Assembly (NCBI GenBank): GCA_913041125.1 | Contig: CAJWHM010000004.1 | Location: 27,813 to 91,812 of the forward strand | Length of the DNA stretch: 64,000 nt | DNA from: an uncultured Bacteroidota bacterium | GTDB lineage: Bacteria > Bacteroidota > Bacteroidia > Flavobacteriales > Flavobacteriaceae | Direction of reading: 5' to 3' | Shown here: piece after piece, positions 45,389-54,498 of the stretch | Numbering within the stretch: position 1 is the stretch's first letter | Layout: each line of letters begins with the position of its first letter | Notes under the pieces: model-generated | What the model was told of the DNA's origin: nothing | Seen by the model: only the letters and a program-made list of their open reading frames with translations | Database searches by the model: none | Program-made: the position numbers and the translations under genes

Positions 45389-46054
45389 TTATCTTATTTC
45401 TTTAATTAACTTAAGTATCTCTTTAACTTTTTCCTCGAGAGCATTATAGTCTTTTGCTATTAGAATATCATTAGAAATTAATTTTGAACCTATTCCTACA
45501 CAACTTACTCCAGAATCAAACCAACCTTTTAAATTCTCTTTACTTGTATTGACTCCTCCCGTTGGCATAATTGAAGTCCATGGTTGAGGACCTTTTATGG
45601 CTTTGACAAATTCTGGTCCGTATATACTACCCGGAAATAATTTTATTAACTCACATCCCATTTCTTCAGCCCTTGAAATCTCAGTTAATGATCCACAACC
45701 AGGGGACCACAAAACTTTTCTTCGGTTACATATTTTTGCTATATCCTTCCTAAAAACTGGTGTAACAACGAAATTAGCTCCAGCTAACATATATTGTGAA
45801 GCTGAAGAGGAATCAGTAATTGAGCCCACTCCAAGGATCATTCCAGGTAATTCATTGATTGCAAATTTGTTTAAGTCTTTAAAAATTTCAAAGGCAAAAT
45901 CTCCCCTATTAGTAAATTCTAGTAGACGTGATCCTCCATAATAACAAGCTTTTAAAACATTTTTAGCAACCTCAATATCAGAATGATAAAATAAAGGAAC
46001 CATACCTGAATTTTCCATTTGATTAATTACCTCTATTCTTGAATACTTTGCCAT
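45389..46054 (-). CDS. eda: KDPG/KHG aldolase (2-dehydro-3-deoxy-phosphogluconate aldolase)
   Basis: Class I aldolase of 221 residues that splits 2-keto-3-deoxy-6-phosphogluconate to pyruvate and glyceraldehyde-3-phosphate. Seen: VPLFYHSDIEVAKNVLKACYYGGSRLLEFTNRG, MILGVGSITDSSSASQYMLAGANFVVTPVF, the Schiff-base lysine in ELIKLFPGSIYGPEFVKAIKGP and MPTGGVN. 11 bases after the kinase gene, so the two form the lower Entner-Doudoroff step of the sugar operon. Confidence 0.93.
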   Translation of the reverse strand: MAKYSRIEVINQMENSGMVPLFYHSDIEVAKNVLKACYYGGSRLLEFTNRGDFAFEIFKDLNKFAINELPGMILGVGSITDSSSASQYMLAGANFVVTPVFRKDIAKICNRRKVLWSPGCGSLTEISRAEEMGCELIKLFPGSIYGPEFVKAIKGPQPWTSIMPTGGVNTSKENLKGWFDSGVSCVGIGSKLISNDILIAKDYNALEEKVKEILKLIKEIR

Positions 46055-46064
46055 TATTTATATA

Positions 46065-47105
46065 TTATCTTACCACTCTGCCTGATGCGTCACCACTCAT
46101 TAACTTTTTAACCTCTGCTATTGTAACTAAATTAGCATCACCTTTAATTGTATGCTTCAAACACGAAGCAGCAACTGCATAATCCAAAGCCATTTGATTA
46201 TCTTCAGGAAAATGAATTAGTCCATAAATTAATCCCGCCATAAACGAATCTCCACCCCCTACTCTATCTACAATATGTGTAATTTGATATTCTTTACTTT
46301 TAAACATATTTTCCCCATCAAAAAGAATTCCAGACCAAACATTATGTGATGCAGATATCGATCCCCGTAGAGTTATAATTACTTTTTTTGCCCTTGGAAA
46401 TTTGTTTAGCATTTGTTCACAAACAGATAAAAATGATTCTGCTTTTACATTTTTACCATTTTTATTTACGTCTATTGCTTCAGGTTTAATACCAAAATGT
46501 TTTTCTGCGTCCTCTTCATTTCCTAAAATAATATCACAATAAGAAGTTAATTCTGTCATTATTTTTTCACGATCACAATCATATTTCCATAGCTTTTCAC
46601 GATAATTTAAGTCAGTTGAAATTGTGATTCCCATTTCACTGGCAATTTTTATGGCTTCTAAACATGCGTCTGCTGCACTCTTTGAAATTGCTGGTGTAAT
46701 TCCTGTCCAATGAAACCATTGAGCATTTTTAAATATATTTTCCCAATCTACCATACCAGGTTCAATCTGAGACATTGCTGAATTAGATCGGTCATAAATA
46801 ACTTTACTTGCTCTATTAACTGCTCCAGTTTCAAGAAAATATAACCCTAATCTTTCCCCTCCCTCAATTATATATTTTGTTCCTACATTATGTTTTCTCA
46901 ACTCCATAAGTGCAGATTGTCCAATATCATTGTTAGGTAGACGTGTAATAAATTCAACAGGAATACCAAAATTAGCCAATGATATAGCGACGTTTGCTTC
47001 TCCACCTCCATAAATAATATCAAAACTATTGGCTTGTGAAAAGCGTAAATAACCCTTAGTTGCAAGCCGCATCATGATTTCACCAAAGGTTATTAAATTT
47101 TTCAT
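46065..47105 (-). CDS. kdgK: 2-keto-3-deoxygluconate kinase (PfkB family)
   Basis: Ribokinase-type sugar kinase; phosphorylates 2-keto-3-deoxygluconate for the adjacent aldolase. Seen: TFGEIMMRLATKGYLRF, FDIIYGGGEANVAISLANFGIPVEFI, VIYDRSNSAMSQ and the catalytic DRVGGGDSFMAGLIYG (GxGD base). The start at 47105 (MKNLITFGE) is chosen over an ATG two codons earlier (47111). The KdgK assignment rests on family resemblance plus the neighbouring eda gene. Confidence 0.9.
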   Translation of the reverse strand: MKNLITFGEIMMRLATKGYLRFSQANSFDIIYGGGEANVAISLANFGIPVEFITRLPNNDIGQSALMELRKHNVGTKYIIEGGERLGLYFLETGAVNRASKVIYDRSNSAMSQIEPGMVDWENIFKNAQWFHWTGITPAISKSAADACLEAIKIASEMGITISTDLNYREKLWKYDCDREKIMTELTSYCDIILGNEEDAEKHFGIKPEAIDVNKNGKNVKAESFLSVCEQMLNKFPRAKKVIITLRGSISASHNVWSGILFDGENMFKSKEYQITHIVDRVGGGDSFMAGLIYGLIHFPEDNQMALDYAVAASCLKHTIKGDANLVTIAEVKKLMSGDASGRVVR

Positions 47106-47142
47106 AATCAAATTTAAGATATATTTTTATAAAAATAATTCT

Positions 47143-48831
47143 TTAGATATTGCCCTTTTTCAATTGATTAATTGCGTAATTAGCCGCTCTTGCTGTGATG
47201 GCCATGAAAGTTAATGAAGGGTTTTGAGTACTAGTTGAAGTCATGCATGATCCATCTGTGACAAAAACATTCTTGCAATGATGCAATTGATTCCATGAAT
47301 TTAATAATGAGGTATTTGGTTCTCTACCCATACGAACTCCCCCCATTTCATGAATATCGTTTCCTGGTCTTCGATTGTTGTCACTTATTTTTATTTTAGA
47401 AAAACCAGCTTTAGTATACATTTCAGAAAATTGTTCATAAAAATCCTGAATCATTTTTTCATCATTATCATCATAATCTACATCTATATTTAAAAGCGGA
47501 ATACCCCATTGATCAGTTTTTTCTTTATCTAATGTAACCATATTTGATACTTTTGGAATAGTCTCACCCATCATATGAGATCCAACACTCCATATGCCAG
47601 TTTCTTTCGTTTTAAGCAAATTATTTTTTAAATTTTCACCTATTCCTTCTTTGGATGTATATCGAATAGGTGTTGCCTGAAAACCAGCTGCATAACCTCT
47701 TAAAAAATCTGTTTCTTGTTTAAATACATTTCTAAATCTAGGTACATAGTGAGTGGTTGGCTTAGCTCCTTCAGTAGTAAACTCAGAAAATCCCTCATAT
47801 TCTGCACTTATTGTTGCCCTGTAATTGTGAAATGCAATGTACTTGCCCAATAATCCACTGTCATTTCCCAAACCATTTGGAAAACGTTTAGATTTAGAAT
47901 TCAATAGAATTAAGTTCGTGTTTAAAGTAGATGCTGTAACAAAAAGAACTTTAGCAAAATAATCTTTACTAGATTTAGTAATTGAATCAATTACTCTCAC
48001 GCCAATAGCCTTTCGTTGATCTTCGTCATATAAAACAGAATGAACAACCGAATTTGATTTTAAGGTTAAATTACCTGTATTCAATGCCCAGGGAATAAGT
48101 GTTGAATTTGCATTGAAATAGCCGCCAAGTGGACAACCCCTCTGACAAATATTTCTACTCATACATAAACCTCGTCCTTGTTTAATAAAAATTGGACGGC
48201 TTTCTGTTAGATGTGCACAACGACCATAAATTACATGACGGTCTTTGTAATTTTTTTTGACTTGATTACTAAAATATTGCTCAACCACGTTGGATTCCCA
48301 AGGCTTGAGAAACTCCCCATCTGGTAAAATTTCTAAACCGTCTTTATTACCGCTTACACCTACAAAACGTTCAACATAAGAATACCAATTCTCCAAATCT
48401 TTATATCTTATGGGCCAATCAACAGCAAAACCGTCTCTCGCAGGACCCTCAAAATCAAAATTACTCCAGCGTTGAACTTGTCTTGCCCACATTATAGACT
48501 TACCTCCTACTTGATACCCTCGAATCCAATCGAAAGGTTTTATCTGATTGTATTTATGTTCATTATCCTTTACAAAAAAATGTTTTGCATCCTCACGATA
48601 AGCATAACATCTTGATACGATTGGATTTTCTTTAAGATCTTTTGAAGTTAACCTTCCCCTGTGTTTTAATTCCCAAGGCTGGAGATTTGTTGTAGGATAG
48701 TCTTTAATATGCTCAATATTAGGCCCTCTTTCTAAAAGTAATGTATTTAGACCTTGCTCAGTAAACTCCTTCGCAGCCCATCCACCAGTCATTCCTGCTC
48801 CAATTACAATAGCATCAAATTTATTTTCCAT
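47143..48831 (-). CDS. GMC-family FAD-dependent sugar dehydrogenase large subunit
   Basis: 562 residues. Seen: the FAD-binding AIVIGAGMTGGWAAKEFTE at the N-terminus, GGKSIMWARQVQRWSNFDFEG, the Cys pair region LCMSRNICQRGCPLGGYFNANSTLIPW, and the C-terminal HEMGGVRMG and SCMTSTSTQNPSLTFMAITARAANYA (active-site His/Asn). No signal peptide: it may be exported with its Tat-type partner encoded 14 bases upstream. Closest to gluconate/glucoside 3-dehydrogenase large subunits, which oxidise a sugar hydroxyl (often C3). Confidence 0.9.
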   Translation of the reverse strand: MENKFDAIVIGAGMTGGWAAKEFTEQGLNTLLLERGPNIEHIKDYPTTNLQPWELKHRGRLTSKDLKENPIVSRCYAYREDAKHFFVKDNEHKYNQIKPFDWIRGYQVGGKSIMWARQVQRWSNFDFEGPARDGFAVDWPIRYKDLENWYSYVERFVGVSGNKDGLEILPDGEFLKPWESNVVEQYFSNQVKKNYKDRHVIYGRCAHLTESRPIFIKQGRGLCMSRNICQRGCPLGGYFNANSTLIPWALNTGNLTLKSNSVVHSVLYDEDQRKAIGVRVIDSITKSSKDYFAKVLFVTASTLNTNLILLNSKSKRFPNGLGNDSGLLGKYIAFHNYRATISAEYEGFSEFTTEGAKPTTHYVPRFRNVFKQETDFLRGYAAGFQATPIRYTSKEGIGENLKNNLLKTKETGIWSVGSHMMGETIPKVSNMVTLDKEKTDQWGIPLLNIDVDYDDNDEKMIQDFYEQFSEMYTKAGFSKIKISDNNRRPGNDIHEMGGVRMGREPNTSLLNSWNQLHHCKNVFVTDGSCMTSTSTQNPSLTFMAITARAANYAINQLKKGNI

Positions 48832-48845
48832 TCGAAATAAAAATC

Positions 48846-49361
48846 TTATAAAGGAACTTTACCTATATACCTTCCAGGCATAAATTCAAATTTTAAATAT
48901 TTTTTCATATAGTTTTCGGAGGTTTCAAAATGAAGTAAAGAAAACTCTTTCAAGTATTCTAAAAATGTTAATATGTTATCTTTCTTTTCTTTAAAATTTT
49001 TTAAAATAAATATTTCTTGTTCATTAGGTAAGATATCTTCAAATTCTTTTTTTTCCTCTGATGATAGAGCTAATTGAAATGCTTCAAATCCCGATGAAAA
49101 TTTATCTCTTTGATCCTTATCCAAACAATCATTTACGATAGTTAAAACAAAATGACCTCTATTTTCAGAAGTTGGGAAATTAATTTTGTCACTTGGCAAA
49201 ATCACTTCACAAATAGAATTAATAAGCCGTTTCTCTTTCCTTTTGAGTTTTGGAAAATTAGAATAATTAAAATCAGGATTTAAATCACAGGAGTAAGGAA
49301 GAAAAAAAACACCCCCTGTAATTAAACTTATATTTTTTAAAGCAACTCTTCTTAACATCAA
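48846..49361 (-). CDS. Gluconate 2-dehydrogenase subunit 3-like small subunit
   Basis: 171 residues. The N-terminus MLRRVALKNISLITGGVFFL resembles a Tat signal (RR followed by a hydrophobic stretch). The mature part has KRLINSICEVILPSD, LTIVNDCLDK and FLKEFSLLHFETSENYMKKYLKFEFMPG, fitting the small-subunit family (PF13618 type) that partners GMC dehydrogenases. It lies directly upstream of the GMC gene, so the two are very probably a complex, with the small subunit taking the larger across the membrane. Confidence 0.85.
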   Translation of the reverse strand: MMLRRVALKNISLITGGVFFLPYSCDLNPDFNYSNFPKLKRKEKRLINSICEVILPSDKINFPTSENRGHFVLTIVNDCLDKDQRDKFSSGFEAFQLALSSEEKKEFEDILPNEQEIFILKNFKEKKDNILTFLEYLKEFSLLHFETSENYMKKYLKFEFMPGRYIGKVPL

Positions 49362-49379
49362 AAATTAATCGAATTAAGT

Positions 49380-50723
49380 TTAAAAATTTCTATATGCACC
49401 CGATAGAAACTTATTTGCTTCTTTTTCTAAGAAGCTCGCACTATCATTATCCCAGTGCAGTGTTTTGTTAGGGAAACGACCTGCAATAACTCCAAGAAGT
49501 ATAGTCTCAGTCAATCGTGAAGCATATGAAAAAGGTGCTGATACTATATCCTTACCTAAACAAGCATCAACAAATTGGTGGTAATGCTTAGGTGCATCTC
49601 TTTCATAGTCATTTTGAGTATTGCCTAGCTCATCATTTGGATCATACTTTTTAATATCAATTTCTACATATTTACCATCAACTATATGTCTTGGTCTTTC
49701 CATGAAATGAGGTAAAAGCAATCTTCCTTTTTCTCCCATAAACATAGCTCCTTGAAGAGGAAGTTTATCACGGTTAGGTAGTTTTAAATCCTTATGATTA
49801 CTTGGCATGCCTGGCCCATCTGACCAGATCCAAGTTAATGTTTCAGTTGTATATTTTGTGCCAGGAAAGGTATAAGTTACATTATTATTTACAGGAAAAC
49901 CATAACCGTTAGGCTTTCTACATTTATTTTTAACTGTAAGTGGAACATCAAGAGCTAAAGCATTATATGGTGTATCGAAAATATGAACTCCCATATCACC
50001 TAAAGTTCCACATCCATAATCAACCAGTTTTCGCCAATTCCCTGGATGATAATATTTTTCTTTAAATGGCCTTTCAGGTGACGTACCTAACCATAAATTC
50101 CAATTTAGTTCTGATGGAATTTGGTCTTCACCTTTTGGTTCTGGTCCATCATATCCCCAATTTTTAGGTGACCATGCTCTTACGGTGTGAACTTTCCCAA
50201 TAATTCCTGATTGTATTAACACAGTTGCTAGTTTATAATCGTAAAAAGAATGAACTTGTATTCCCATTTGAGTAACTAATGCTTTTTCTTCAGCAATTTT
50301 TTTCATCGCTCTTGCCTCAGATACAAAATGAGTCAATGGTTTTTGACAGTAAACTGGTTTGTTCAATTCCATAGCCATCATTGATGCAGGAGCATGTGTG
50401 TGATCAGGAGTTGAAACTACAACTGCGTCAATTTCATTTGAAATTTCTTTTAACATAACCCTGTAATCCTTAAATATTTTTGCATTTGGATATAATTTGT
50501 GCGCCTTTTCTAAATTATTAGAATCAACATCACATAAAGCGGTAACCTCAACAGATTTGTGCGAAGCTATTGACTTTAAATCATCTGCACCCATACCTCC
50601 AACTCCTACATGAGCTGTTTTAAGTTTTAAATTCTTTGGAGTTACTGATGCTATTAGCGAAGACGGCATTAATGTTGAAGATGCCAAAATCGCTGTTGAT
50701 TTTAAAAAATCTCTTTTTTTCAT
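49380..50723 (-). CDS. Gfo/Idh/MocA-family oxidoreductase, exported
   Basis: 447 residues with a Tat-like leader MKKRDFLKSTAILASSTLMPSSLIAS. Seen: the Rossmann motif VGVGGMGADDLKSI, ALCDVDSNNLEKA, DAVVVSTPDHTHAPASMMAMEL, and CQKPLTHFVSEARAMKKIA, with the C-terminal sheet domain (GTLGDMGVHIFDTPYNAL). Exported members may act as NAD-dependent dehydrogenases or glycosidases on sugars, keeping the cofactor bound through Tat export; the substrate is not known. Downstream of the DUF1080 gene by 11 bases. Confidence 0.9.
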   Translation of the reverse strand: MKKRDFLKSTAILASSTLMPSSLIASVTPKNLKLKTAHVGVGGMGADDLKSIASHKSVEVTALCDVDSNNLEKAHKLYPNAKIFKDYRVMLKEISNEIDAVVVSTPDHTHAPASMMAMELNKPVYCQKPLTHFVSEARAMKKIAEEKALVTQMGIQVHSFYDYKLATVLIQSGIIGKVHTVRAWSPKNWGYDGPEPKGEDQIPSELNWNLWLGTSPERPFKEKYYHPGNWRKLVDYGCGTLGDMGVHIFDTPYNALALDVPLTVKNKCRKPNGYGFPVNNNVTYTFPGTKYTTETLTWIWSDGPGMPSNHKDLKLPNRDKLPLQGAMFMGEKGRLLLPHFMERPRHIVDGKYVEIDIKKYDPNDELGNTQNDYERDAPKHYHQFVDACLGKDIVSAPFSYASRLTETILLGVIAGRFPNKTLHWDNDSASFLEKEANKFLSGAYRNF

Positions 50724-50734
50724 TGAATTAAGTG

Positions 50735-51505
50735 TTATAGTTTTCTAATTTTTATGTTTCTGAACCACAAATCGCTTCCGTGATCTTGAAATCCTATATA
50801 TCCTGATTTAAATTTACCATAATCTGGAGTATTATCCCACTTTCCTGAGTTTTTCTTTTCATACCATTCTTCTGACCAAGGAACAAACGATAAAACCTTT
50901 TTACCATTCAGCCAGTATTCTGCTTTTGTTTCGGTAAAAATTATTTTGGAATTATTCCATTGACCTGCAGGATTTAAATCTTTTAATTTTGGATCTGCTG
51001 CATACATAGCATAGTCTGATGAAGTTTTTTGAAGTGGATGTAATTGTGATGGGTTTTCAAAACCAACACTTTTGTTTGCTTCTGTTAAATCATGTATAGA
51101 AGCATAATTTTCATCATCAATTAATTGATATTCTGGCGCAACTTCTTGAGGTCCATCATAACCCTCTTTAATATGATATAGAATTCCGCTATTCCCTCCT
51201 ACTGGAATTTTCCATTCAACATATAATTCAAAATTATCAAACATTTCATCTCCATATATAATATCTCTACTACCTCTATAATCAAAATCCTGTTCTAAGA
51301 TTTGTTCTGTTTTAAAAGTAAGAACGCCATCAATTATTTTCCAACCGGGTGGCATCTTAGATTCATTATAGGCTCTCCAACCTTTCGTTGAAGTTCCGTC
51401 AAATAAATATACCCAGTCTGATTTATTATTTTTGTTTGACTCACAATTAATAATAAAATTTAAAATAAACGTAATAAAAAATATATGTTTAAATTTTTTA
51501 ATCAT
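50735..51505 (-). CDS. DUF1080 lipoprotein, 3-keto-glycoside hydrolase-like
   Basis: 256 residues with lipoprotein signal (HIFFITFILNFIINC, lipobox IINC, Cys21) and a concanavalin-like jelly-roll: LFDGTSTKGWRAYNESKMPPGWKI, FELYVEWKIPVGGNSGILYHI, PEYQLIDDENYA, GQWNNSKIIF, VLSFVPWSEEWYE and GYIGFQDHGSDLWFRNIKIRKL. DUF1080 (PF06439) proteins include 3-keto-glycoside hydrolases/lyases, and the neighbouring sugar dehydrogenase fits that. First gene of the operon that runs down to the KDPG aldolase. Confidence 0.88.
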   Translation of the reverse strand: MIKKFKHIFFITFILNFIINCESNKNNKSDWVYLFDGTSTKGWRAYNESKMPPGWKIIDGVLTFKTEQILEQDFDYRGSRDIIYGDEMFDNFELYVEWKIPVGGNSGILYHIKEGYDGPQEVAPEYQLIDDENYASIHDLTEANKSVGFENPSQLHPLQKTSSDYAMYAADPKLKDLNPAGQWNNSKIIFTETKAEYWLNGKKVLSFVPWSEEWYEKKNSGKWDNTPDYGKFKSGYIGFQDHGSDLWFRNIKIRKL

Positions 51506-51588
51506 AATAACCTTATTAGAATAATTTTAAATATAACGACCATCTTTTTACCTAAAAAATAAAATTTAAAAAAAATGGGGAAAAATAT

Positions 51589-51596
51589 TATATTTG
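51589..51596 (+). promoter_or_regulatory. -7 promoter element for the OmpA gene
   Basis: TATATTTG matches TAnnTTTG exactly, 18 bases before the OmpA ATG. The -33 triplet TTA (51566-51568) sits 20 bases upstream, one mismatch from TTG. Confidence 0.6.
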
Positions 51597-51614
51597 TTTA
51601 TTAAATTTTTTTAA

Positions 51615-52952
51615 ATGAAACTGATAAAGTCTTTAATAATAGTATTGTTTTTAAGTTTAAACTTAAATGCCCAAACAAGTGAAAATCCTTGGGCAATTGC
51701 AGTTGGTGCTGATCTTATAAACCTTCAAGGTGATGATGTTAACTCTGGATTAAACTTTGGCGCTCCTGCACTAAGTTTATCTCGTTATTTAACTTCAGGT
51801 CTTTCTGTCGGTGTTAGATATGGATTAGGGGCTGCTGAACCACAAGATAACGTAGATCGTGATTACTCCTACTTAGATGGTGTTCTACGATTCAATTTTA
51901 GTGAAGAAAATACAATTCCATATCTTTTTGGAGGTTATGGATTAAGTAGATTCGCTGATGGAATGGATAAGGAAGGTATGTTTCCATCAGGTGAATCTGG
52001 AAGAACAATCTTTGGAGGTATAGGTGTTGATATCCCGATAAGTGATCAAGTAAATATCAATGTGAGTACTTCGTATAGAGGTACACAAGAAACTAATGAT
52101 TCCTATAACCACCTACAACATATTATAGGTTTGAGCTATAACTTTGGTGCTGGTGATGCCGATGGTGACGGTGTTTCTGATAAAAAAGACGAGTGTCCAG
52201 ATGTTCCTGGTCTGAAAGAATTTAACGGCTGTCCTGACACAGATGGCGATGGAATCCCAGATAAAGATGATAAGTGTCCAGAAGAGGCAGGATCAAAAGA
52301 ACTTCAAGGATGTCCCGATAGTGATGGTGACGGTGTTGCTGATGCTGATGACGCTTGTCCTAATGAAGCTGGATCTGTTGAAATGAATGGTTGCCCTGAT
52401 AGTGACGGTGACGGTGTTGCTGATAACATGGATCGTTGTCCTGATGTTGCAGGTGATGCTGCAAATGGAGGATGTCCATTTACAGATTCTGACGGTGATG
52501 GTGTTCCAGACAAGGACGACAATTGTCCAAATGAGGTGGGTACAGCTTCTAATAATGGATGTCCCGACGAACCAACAGACTTAGTAAGTTTTATTAATGG
52601 AGAAAACAGTAGAATTTTATTTGGTGCAAGTAGCTCTAAATTAGACAGTTCTGACATGGAAAAAATTGATAAATTAAAAAGTTTGTTAGATCAATATCCT
52701 ACATCATCAATTAGCATTGAAGGGCACGCATCAAGTGACGGTAGTGAGGCTTATAACCAGAAACTTTCTGAAAGAAGAGCGGATGCAGTAAAAGCTGCTT
52801 TAATTGAAAAAGGTATCTCCGAAGATAGACTTTCTACTGTAGGATATGGAGAAAACAAGCCAATTGAATCAAATGGAACTGCTAAAGGTAGATCCATGAA
52901 TAGAAGAGTGCAAATTAACAGAAGTACTCAAATAAATTTAATGCAGAAATAA
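51615..52952 (+). CDS. OmpA-family outer membrane protein with thrombospondin type 3 repeats
   Basis: 445 residues: signal peptide ending LSLNLNAQ, a beta-barrel region to about residue 175, then five Asp/Cys-rich TSP type 3 repeats (DGDGVSDKKDECP, DGDGIPDKDDKCP, DGDGVADADDACP, DGDGVADNMDRCP, DGDGVPDKDDNCP), which bind Ca2+, and an OmpA peptidoglycan-binding domain (SIEGHASSDGSEAYNQKLSERRADAV). Anchors the outer membrane to the cell wall; typically one of the most abundant proteins in flavobacteria. Own promoter and terminator. Confidence 0.95.
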   Translation: MKLIKSLIIVLFLSLNLNAQTSENPWAIAVGADLINLQGDDVNSGLNFGAPALSLSRYLTSGLSVGVRYGLGAAEPQDNVDRDYSYLDGVLRFNFSEENTIPYLFGGYGLSRFADGMDKEGMFPSGESGRTIFGGIGVDIPISDQVNINVSTSYRGTQETNDSYNHLQHIIGLSYNFGAGDADGDGVSDKKDECPDVPGLKEFNGCPDTDGDGIPDKDDKCPEEAGSKELQGCPDSDGDGVADADDACPNEAGSVEMNGCPDSDGDGVADNMDRCPDVAGDAANGGCPFTDSDGDGVPDKDDNCPNEVGTASNNGCPDEPTDLVSFINGENSRILFGASSSKLDSSDMEKIDKLKSLLDQYPTSSISIEGHASSDGSEAYNQKLSERRADAVKAALIEKGISEDRLSTVGYGENKPIESNGTAKGRSMNRRVQINRSTQINLMQK

Positions 52953-52971
52953 TCTGTACAATATAATTATT

Positions 52972-53004
52972 AAAAACCTTCACTTGTAGTGAAGGTTTTT
53001 TTTT
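52972..53004 (+). terminator. Rho-independent terminator of the OmpA gene
   Basis: AAAAACCTTCACT (52972-52984) and AGTGAAGGTTTTT (52988-53000): 13-bp stem with a 3-base loop, followed by a T-run. The peptidase gene starts 10 bases later. Confidence 0.88.
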
Positions 53005-53013
53005 AAAAATATA

Positions 53014-54495
53014 ATGAAAAAGATATTATACTTATTATTAATTTGCTTTTGTGTAAAAACTCAAGCTCAAAAAAGAAAAATTCCTGTAGATACTATTGTT
53101 GTTACAAATCACACAACTCTAATTAAAGGAAAAACTGTAAAATATGAGGCACAAACTGGAATGCAACCAATTTGGAACGAAGATGGTAATCCTATAGCAA
53201 CATTATTTTATACTTTTTATCGTAGAACCGATATAAAAAACATTAATAAAAGACCTTTAATTTTTTCATTTAATGGAGGGCCTGGATCTGGTTCCGTTTG
53301 GATGCATATTGCATATACTGGTCCAAAGGTTTTAAAAATTGACGAAGAAGGATTTCCTGTACAACCTTATGGTTATAAAAGTAATCCTAACTCAATTTTA
53401 GATGTAGCAGATATTGTATTCATTAATCCAATAAATACTGCCTTTTCTAGGATTTTAGATATAGACGGTAAAAAACCCGAACGAGAACAATTTTTTGGAG
53501 TTAATGAGGATATAGAATACCTAGCTGAATGGATAAACACATTTGTAACTAGAAAAGAACGTTGGGAATCTCCAAAATATATTATAGGTGAAAGTTACGG
53601 AGGAACAAGAGTAATGGGATTATCTGCTGCTTTACAAGAAAAACAATGGATGTATTTGAATGGTGTAATAATGGTATCTCCCGCAGACTATAAAGTTACT
53701 AGAATAGGTGGACCTGTATCTACAGCTTTAAACTTGCCTTATTATGCAGCTTCGGCATGGTTTCACAAAAAATTAAAATCAGAATATCAAAATAAAGACC
53801 TAACTGAATATTTACCAGAAGTTGAGGATTTTACAATTTATAAACTTATTCCTGCATTGACAAAAGGAGGTTTTATCTCCAGTGAAGAGCGCTTAAAAAT
53901 AGCAAAAAAAATGTCTGATTATTCTGGATTAAAATTAGAATCAATTCTTCAAAATAATTTAGAAGTCCCTAATTACTTTTTTTGGAAAGATTTATTAAGA
54001 GATCAAGGGAAAACTATAGGTAGATTAGATTCAAGATACATTGGGATCGACAAAAAAGAAGTTGGTACACGTCCAGATTATAGTGCTGAATTAACATCAT
54101 GGGAACATTCATTTACACCTGCAATTAATCATTACATAAGAAAAAACTTAAATTTCAAAACAGATTTAAAATATAATGTTTTTGGTCCGGTTGATCCTTG
54201 GAATTTTGATAATGATAATACACGAGAAGATCTTAGAAGAGCTATGGCTGAAAACCCTTATTTGAATGTACTTATTCAATCAGGTTATTATGATGGTGCA
54301 ACCACATATTTTAGCGCTAAATATACTATGTGGCAAACAGATCCTAGTGGTAAAATGAAAAAACGGTTTACTTTTAAAGGATATAGAGGTGGTCATATGA
54401 TGTACCTGCGAAATGAGGATTTAATAAAAGCGAATGATGACTTAAGAGATTTTATTTTAAAAACTTTATCCAAAGGGAAACCTGCAAAATATTAG
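53014..54495 (+). CDS. Secreted S10-family serine carboxypeptidase-like protein
   Basis: 493 residues with a signal peptide (ILYLLLICFCVKTQAQ). Seen: IFSFNGGPGSGSVWMH (oxyanion region), IIGESYGGTRVMGLSAAL (GESYGG nucleophile Ser), VFGPVDPWNFDND (Asp) and YRGGHMMYLRNED (His, GGH), the catalytic triad of family S10. Acts on peptides outside the cytoplasm. It follows the OmpA terminator; no obvious -7 element in the 10-base gap, so its promoter may lie within or overlap the terminator. Confidence 0.92.
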   Translation: MKKILYLLLICFCVKTQAQKRKIPVDTIVVTNHTTLIKGKTVKYEAQTGMQPIWNEDGNPIATLFYTFYRRTDIKNINKRPLIFSFNGGPGSGSVWMHIAYTGPKVLKIDEEGFPVQPYGYKSNPNSILDVADIVFINPINTAFSRILDIDGKKPEREQFFGVNEDIEYLAEWINTFVTRKERWESPKYIIGESYGGTRVMGLSAALQEKQWMYLNGVIMVSPADYKVTRIGGPVSTALNLPYYAASAWFHKKLKSEYQNKDLTEYLPEVEDFTIYKLIPALTKGGFISSEERLKIAKKMSDYSGLKLESILQNNLEVPNYFFWKDLLRDQGKTIGRLDSRYIGIDKKEVGTRPDYSAELTSWEHSFTPAINHYIRKNLNFKTDLKYNVFGPVDPWNFDNDNTREDLRRAMAENPYLNVLIQSGYYDGATTYFSAKYTMWQTDPSGKMKKRFTFKGYRGGHMMYLRNEDLIKANDDLRDFILKTLSKGKPAKY

Positions 54496-54498
54496 CTT

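Noticed and set aside
52140-52580. Regular repeats with GATGGTGACGGTGT-like units
   Set aside because: They are the codons of the Ca-binding thrombospondin type 3 repeats in the OmpA protein, not a CRISPR array or tandem DNA repeat element.
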